Origin: JANLQX01 sp031406385
GTDB lineage: Bacteria; Actinomycetota; Acidimicrobiia; Acidimicrobiales; JANYDT01
Assembly: GCA_031406385.1 (NCBI GenBank)
Contig: JANOHI010000302.1
Coordinates: 1-17,518 of the forward strand
Direction: 5' to 3'
DNA: 17,518 nucleotides
Within the stretch, counting starts at the first letter, position 1, and every line of letters starts with the position of its first letter. The translations under genes were made by a program, and so were the position numbers. This document shows positions 14,823-17,518 of this stretch, one piece after another. Below the pieces are notes generated by a model, which had not been told where the DNA came from, ran no database searches, and saw only the letters and a list, made by a program, of their open reading frames with translations.

Positions 14823-16439
14823 ATGCCGAAGTCCGTTGACCAGGTGCCCTCGGGACGAGTTGTGCGAGTTCTCAAACGACTCGCACGACGGGCGGACTTC
14901 GCGATTTCCATGCTCTCTCGGCCCGTGCGAACCGCCCGCATGCTTCGAGACGAGAGCCTGGAGATCTCCTTCCCTTTGTACCGAAGGGGTGCCCTACGGT
15001 TGGTTCAGGTCTTTGCCGTCGCCCTTGCCGTGGTCGGCGTCTCGCTCGTCGGCGGGATCGTGGCCGGGGTTTGGTGGCTCGTGTTGTCGACGCTGGCGAT
15101 TCTCGTCGGACTCCTCGCTGTGGCGATGTGGAATCGCTGGCACAGCGGTTCGACGTTTCTGAAGCGACGAGGACTCCCCCCGGGGGAACTGACCCGACTC
15201 GCGTGCCCGCTTCTCGACGTGGACCACCATGCCCAGTTCGCGACCGTGCACGGGCCGGTGTTCACGACAAATCACCTTCACACGCCGCTGGTCGCCGTCT
15301 ACGGGCTCGAACACGGTCACGAGGTTCTGCATCGCTGTGCGGCCGAGCTCGCCCCGATGCCAAGGCCGGACAACGATCTGGTCGAGGGTGGCTTCGTCCG
15401 GACGCTCGAAGGTGACGCCCACCGGCGAATGAGATCAACTCTCGCGCCATCATTCGGTGTCACCGTGGTCGAACGGCTTCGTGACCGAATCGAACGATCC
15501 ATCGACGAGGAGATCTCCACCTGGGGCACCGACAGGCGCGGCGCAGAGGGAGCGCACTCCCGCCCGCTCGTCGAGCACCTCGTTCTCTCGGTGTGGCTGA
15601 CCGTCTTCTTCGGTGCGAGCTCAACGCACCACCCCCAACGGTTTGCGCGCTTGTTCGATCTCTATCGACAGATCGATCACCTGTACCCGACGCCGGAGAT
15701 GCGCGGGGTGCAGGACCGCATCGTCGAAGAAGTGCGAGTACTCGGCCGGTTTGCTGACCTCGAAGACTGCGTGCTCCGTGACCTTCTGTCGAAGTCGCCG
15801 GAGAGCCTCGATGACACCGCTGTGATCGAGAACCTCGTCCATCTCGTGACCTCGTCGCACGCCGACATGACCGGGCTCTTCGACTGGATGGTCAAGTTCA
15901 TGGCCGACAACCCGGCATCGGCCATGAGGCTACGGACCTGCGCCGAAGAGGATGTGAAGACGCAAGCAGGGGCCTTCGTCTCGGAGGCGCTGCGACTCGC
16001 GCAGAGCGAGGTTCTCCTTCGGTACACGAAGCGGCCGATCTCCATCGGTGGCTATGCGGTCCCCGCCAGGTGGATGGTCCGGGTTCTCGTCCGAGAGAGC
16101 CACCGGGATCCCGAAGTCTTCGACGATCCCCTCGCGTTCCGCCCGGATCGCTTCGCCTCGGCGACCTACGGTCGCTTCGAATACTCGCCGTTCGGGCTCG
16201 ACGGGAGGTCATGCATCGGTGAGTCACTCACGCGCACGTCGGCATCGATCTTCGCGATGGCGCTAGCGCGCAAGTTCGACATCGAGGTCCTCGAGGACGG
16301 CCCTTTGCAGCTCAGCGTTCACCGCCACGCCGCCCCCAACAGTCACTGGAGGGTGAACTTCCGTCCCGTTGACTCGAACGGGAATTCGCCCCTGCCCATC
16401 AGCCCTAGCCGAGACTTCCGCTCCCCATCGAACCCGTGA
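14823..16439 (+). CDS. Cytochrome P450 with N-terminal membrane hairpin
   Basis: This 538-aa haem monooxygenase is longer than typical soluble bacterial P450s (about 400 aa). The start ATG 14823 has AGGA eight bases upstream. Two adjacent hydrophobic segments, about 60-80 and 82-102, precede the catalytic domain and would anchor it to the membrane. The C-helix H-x3-R motif is at 200-204 (HRRMR) and the K-helix E-x-x-R at 388-391 (EALR). The PERF-like motif is FRPDRFAS (439-446) and the haem-binding loop FGLDGRSCIG has C464 as axial ligand. The I-helix reads LVTSSHADMTGLF (341-353): the usual [AG]-G-x-[DE]-T is altered, with S/H replacing the glycine pair and a threonine at 350. No redox partner is encoded nearby. 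Inverted repeat CACCG-GT-CGGTG (14768-14779) lies in its upstream gap. Substrate unknown. Confidence 0.88.
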   Translation: MPKSVDQVPSGRVVRVLKRLARRADFAISMLSRPVRTARMLRDESLEISFPLYRRGALRLVQVFAVALAVVGVSLVGGIVAGVWWLVLSTLAILVGLLAVAMWNRWHSGSTFLKRRGLPPGELTRLACPLLDVDHHAQFATVHGPVFTTNHLHTPLVAVYGLEHGHEVLHRCAAELAPMPRPDNDLVEGGFVRTLEGDAHRRMRSTLAPSFGVTVVERLRDRIERSIDEEISTWGTDRRGAEGAHSRPLVEHLVLSVWLTVFFGASSTHHPQRFARLFDLYRQIDHLYPTPEMRGVQDRIVEEVRVLGRFADLEDCVLRDLLSKSPESLDDTAVIENLVHLVTSSHADMTGLFDWMVKFMADNPASAMRLRTCAEEDVKTQAGAFVSEALRLAQSEVLLRYTKRPISIGGYAVPARWMVRVLVRESHRDPEVFDDPLAFRPDRFASATYGRFEYSPFGLDGRSCIGESLTRTSASIFAMALARKFDIEVLEDGPLQLSVHRHAAPNSHWRVNFRPVDSNGNSPLPISPSRDFRSPSNP

Positions 16440-16572
16440 GGATGTCCCATTCCGCATGCTCCGTCAGAGCCGGGCGCTCGTACGCTTCGCGTGCCGAGGT
16501 TTGGTGTGTCGGTTCTTCGATCGAGTTGCCGTCGGACGTGATCATGGTCGAACGTTACTCGCCTCGCCAGCG
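16440..16572 (+). other. 133-base stretch between the P450 and B2-like genes, no feature assigned
   Basis: The reading frame of the next gene is open through this stretch and contains an ATG at 16456, which would add 39 residues. Third-position G/C is clearly lower here than in the genes around it, and no Shine-Dalgarno site sits at a useful distance. I therefore treat it as untranslated. I looked for a short RiPP precursor ORF and did not recognise one. Confidence 0.4.
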
Positions 16573-17004
16573 ATGAGCCAGGTGCGACGGAGATTCACTG
16601 ACGGGCGCATGTTCGTCGCTGCGCTCCCGATGTCGCTGGCGATGCGTCGGTCGCTTCGCCGCCACAGGGACCTTCGCGATCTCCTCACCACGGTGGAAAC
16701 CAAGGCGATCCGCCGACCACCACGCCGGTGGTGGGGTGAACTCTCCCGTGTCCCGGTCGCTGTCAGCTGGTGCTTCCGCCTGGCTGATCGCTCGTGCATC
16801 GGCCGGTCGCTCACGACGTACGCGCTCCTTCGCCGTCAAGGGTTGGAGCCGAGCTTTGTCAGTGGCGTCGCAATGGTCTCCTCCGAGCGGGCGGGTCTCG
16901 ACGGCCACGCGTGGGTCGAGTTGGACGGCAACCCGCTCGATCCCTCCGATCGCATGGTCGCGACCCGCTATCGCGAGATCCTGCGCCATCCGGCGCGCGG
17001 GTGA
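16573..17004 (+). CDS. Lasso peptide biosynthesis B2-like protein (transglutaminase-fold cysteine protease)
   Basis: This 143-aa protein matches the size and motif layout of the B2 protease domain that removes leader peptides in lasso-peptide pathways. The catalytic cysteine is C75 in DRSCIGRSLTTYALLRRQG, the histidine is H112 in DGHAWVELDG, and the aspartate is probably D123 in NPLDPSD. B2 proteins work with a B1 leader-binding partner on a small precursor peptide; neither is visible in this window. The start is uncertain: ATG 16573 gives the family's usual length and matches the onset of high third-position G/C, but it has no Shine-Dalgarno site. ATG 16456 would give 182 aa. It follows the P450 and faces an HPr-kinase-like gene 35 bases away. 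B2-fold proteins also occur outside lasso loci, so lasso-peptide production is not proven. Confidence 0.75.
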   Translation: MSQVRRRFTDGRMFVAALPMSLAMRRSLRRHRDLRDLLTTVETKAIRRPPRRWWGELSRVPVAVSWCFRLADRSCIGRSLTTYALLRRQGLEPSFVSGVAMVSSERAGLDGHAWVELDGNPLDPSDRMVATRYREILRHPARG

Positions 17005-17039
17005 CACCACGCATGGGTGACGAGGACGGATTCGGCCGG

Positions 17040-17518
17040 TCACGGGAACGAAAGGTCAATGCCACCGAGGATGAGTGTCGCGCTCTGCGTGCCGTGCACA
17101 AGACGACCGATCGCGCTCGCCAGGGCGGTGCGTGCCTGGTCCAATCGAGGGATGCCTCCTGCTTCGTAAAGGGCCATGACCGTTCGCAGAGCGGTCGACT
17201 CCGCCAATCCAGCCTCTTCTTCGGGGCCGTGACGCAACTCGACCACATGGGTGACCTTGACCGGGTCCGAAGGGGCGCCGAGCTCGTGCCACGGCACGAG
17301 GACCTTGCTGTTCGCGCGGATGCCCTGCACCCGTTCGCGTGTCGTCGGAAGCGCATTGTGCAAAACAGCAAGGCTTGGTGTCCGAACGCCGACGGTTGTG
17401 TCCGATCCGACGACCTCGAGTGTTCCGGGACTCAACCAGCACACGTCTTCCGCGACCGGTAACCATCCGGCACGAACGGCTCGCAGCAGGGTGGTCGTCT
17501 TTCCACGGCCGCTCGGTC
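17040..17518 (-). CDS. HPr-kinase-like P-loop protein, 5' end missing
   Basis: The window holds the C-terminal ~158 residues of a P-loop kinase-like protein; the gene begins beyond the right edge. The frame is open through the edge and starts with PSGRGKTTTLLRAVRAG. Two bases of the previous codon, GA, are compatible with a glycine, completing the Walker A pattern GxxxxGKT. The following segment GWLPVAEDVCWLSPG is in the place of the beta-strand and acidic residues seen after the P-loop in HPr-kinase/phosphorylase-like proteins of lasso and PQQ-type clusters. An internal GTG (17444) would exclude the P-loop and is rejected as the start. Proteins of this kind neighbour B2 genes in some lasso-peptide clusters, where a few act as peptide kinases. 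Here the two genes are convergent, so they are not one operon. Function is inferred from fold and context. Confidence 0.65.
   Translation of the reverse strand, partial: PSGRGKTTTLLRAVRAGWLPVAEDVCWLSPGTLEVVGSDTTVGVRTPSLAVLHNALPTTRERVQGIRANSKVLVPWHELGAPSDPVKVTHVVELRHGPEEEAGLAESTALRTVMALYEAGGIPRLDQARTALASAIGRLVHGTQSATLILGGIDLSFP

Noticed and set aside
1..17518. tRNA, rRNA, CRISPR arrays, insertion sequences or integrase genes
   Set aside because: I saw no cloverleaf-like sequence, direct-repeat array, transposase motif or terminal inverted repeats.

Overview
The window is GC-rich and densely coded, with strong third-position G/C bias. It has weak or absent Shine-Dalgarno sites on several genes and an actinobacterial gene mix: PPK2 polyphosphate kinase, a FtsX/MacB-type ABC transporter, an NTE-like patatin, a cytochrome P450, an APH-like kinase beside a phosphohistidine-swivel protein, and a TlpA-like redoxin. 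This fits a high-GC actinobacterium, possibly of the Acidimicrobiia type. The class-level guess is inference, because no rRNA or marker gene is present. No tRNA, rRNA, insertion sequence, integrase or CRISPR array was found.

Layout, left to right. (1) Bases 2-2713 (+): the 3' part of an APH-fold kinase, then a 577-aa protein with a C-terminal PEP-utilising swivel domain but no ATP-grasp domain. (2) Bases 2714-3256: an AT-rich promoter, a long leader, a 79-aa secreted protein and a GC hairpin terminator. (3) Bases 3257-7568 (-): a tight three-gene operon of FtsX-type permease, ABC ATPase fused to a cyclic-nucleotide-binding (cNMP) domain, and a patatin lipase with two cNMP-like domains. A near-consensus CRP-type palindrome lies at its 5' end, shared with a divergent lipoprotein trypsin-like protease (7654-8739, +). 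(4) Bases 8773-9489 (-): an enoyl-CoA isomerase-like enzyme with a palindrome at its promoter. (5) Bases 9723-11690 (+): PPK2 polyphosphate kinase and a CorA-type Mg2+ channel. (6) Bases 11721-12851 (-): a redoxin interrupted by one in-frame TGA exactly where the redox-active cysteine is expected, followed by a SECIS-like hairpin. It is read here as a selenoprotein. (7) Bases 13059-14720 (+): an MFS transporter with its own C-terminal cNMP domain. (8) Bases 14823-17518: a membrane-anchored P450, a lasso-B2-like transglutaminase-fold protein and, convergent with it, the 3' part of an HPr-kinase-like P-loop protein. This looks like the edge of a peptide-modification (RiPP) locus.

Two themes stand out. 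One is the candidate selenocysteine redoxin, which simple gene callers would split into two ORFs. The other is that the same cNMP sensor fold is attached to an ABC ATPase, a lipase and an MFS carrier within about 11 kb, with a CRP-like operator at the head of the first two. This suggests membrane-transport and lipid functions directly gated by a cyclic nucleotide. Gene functions are inferred from visible motifs only; no database search was run.
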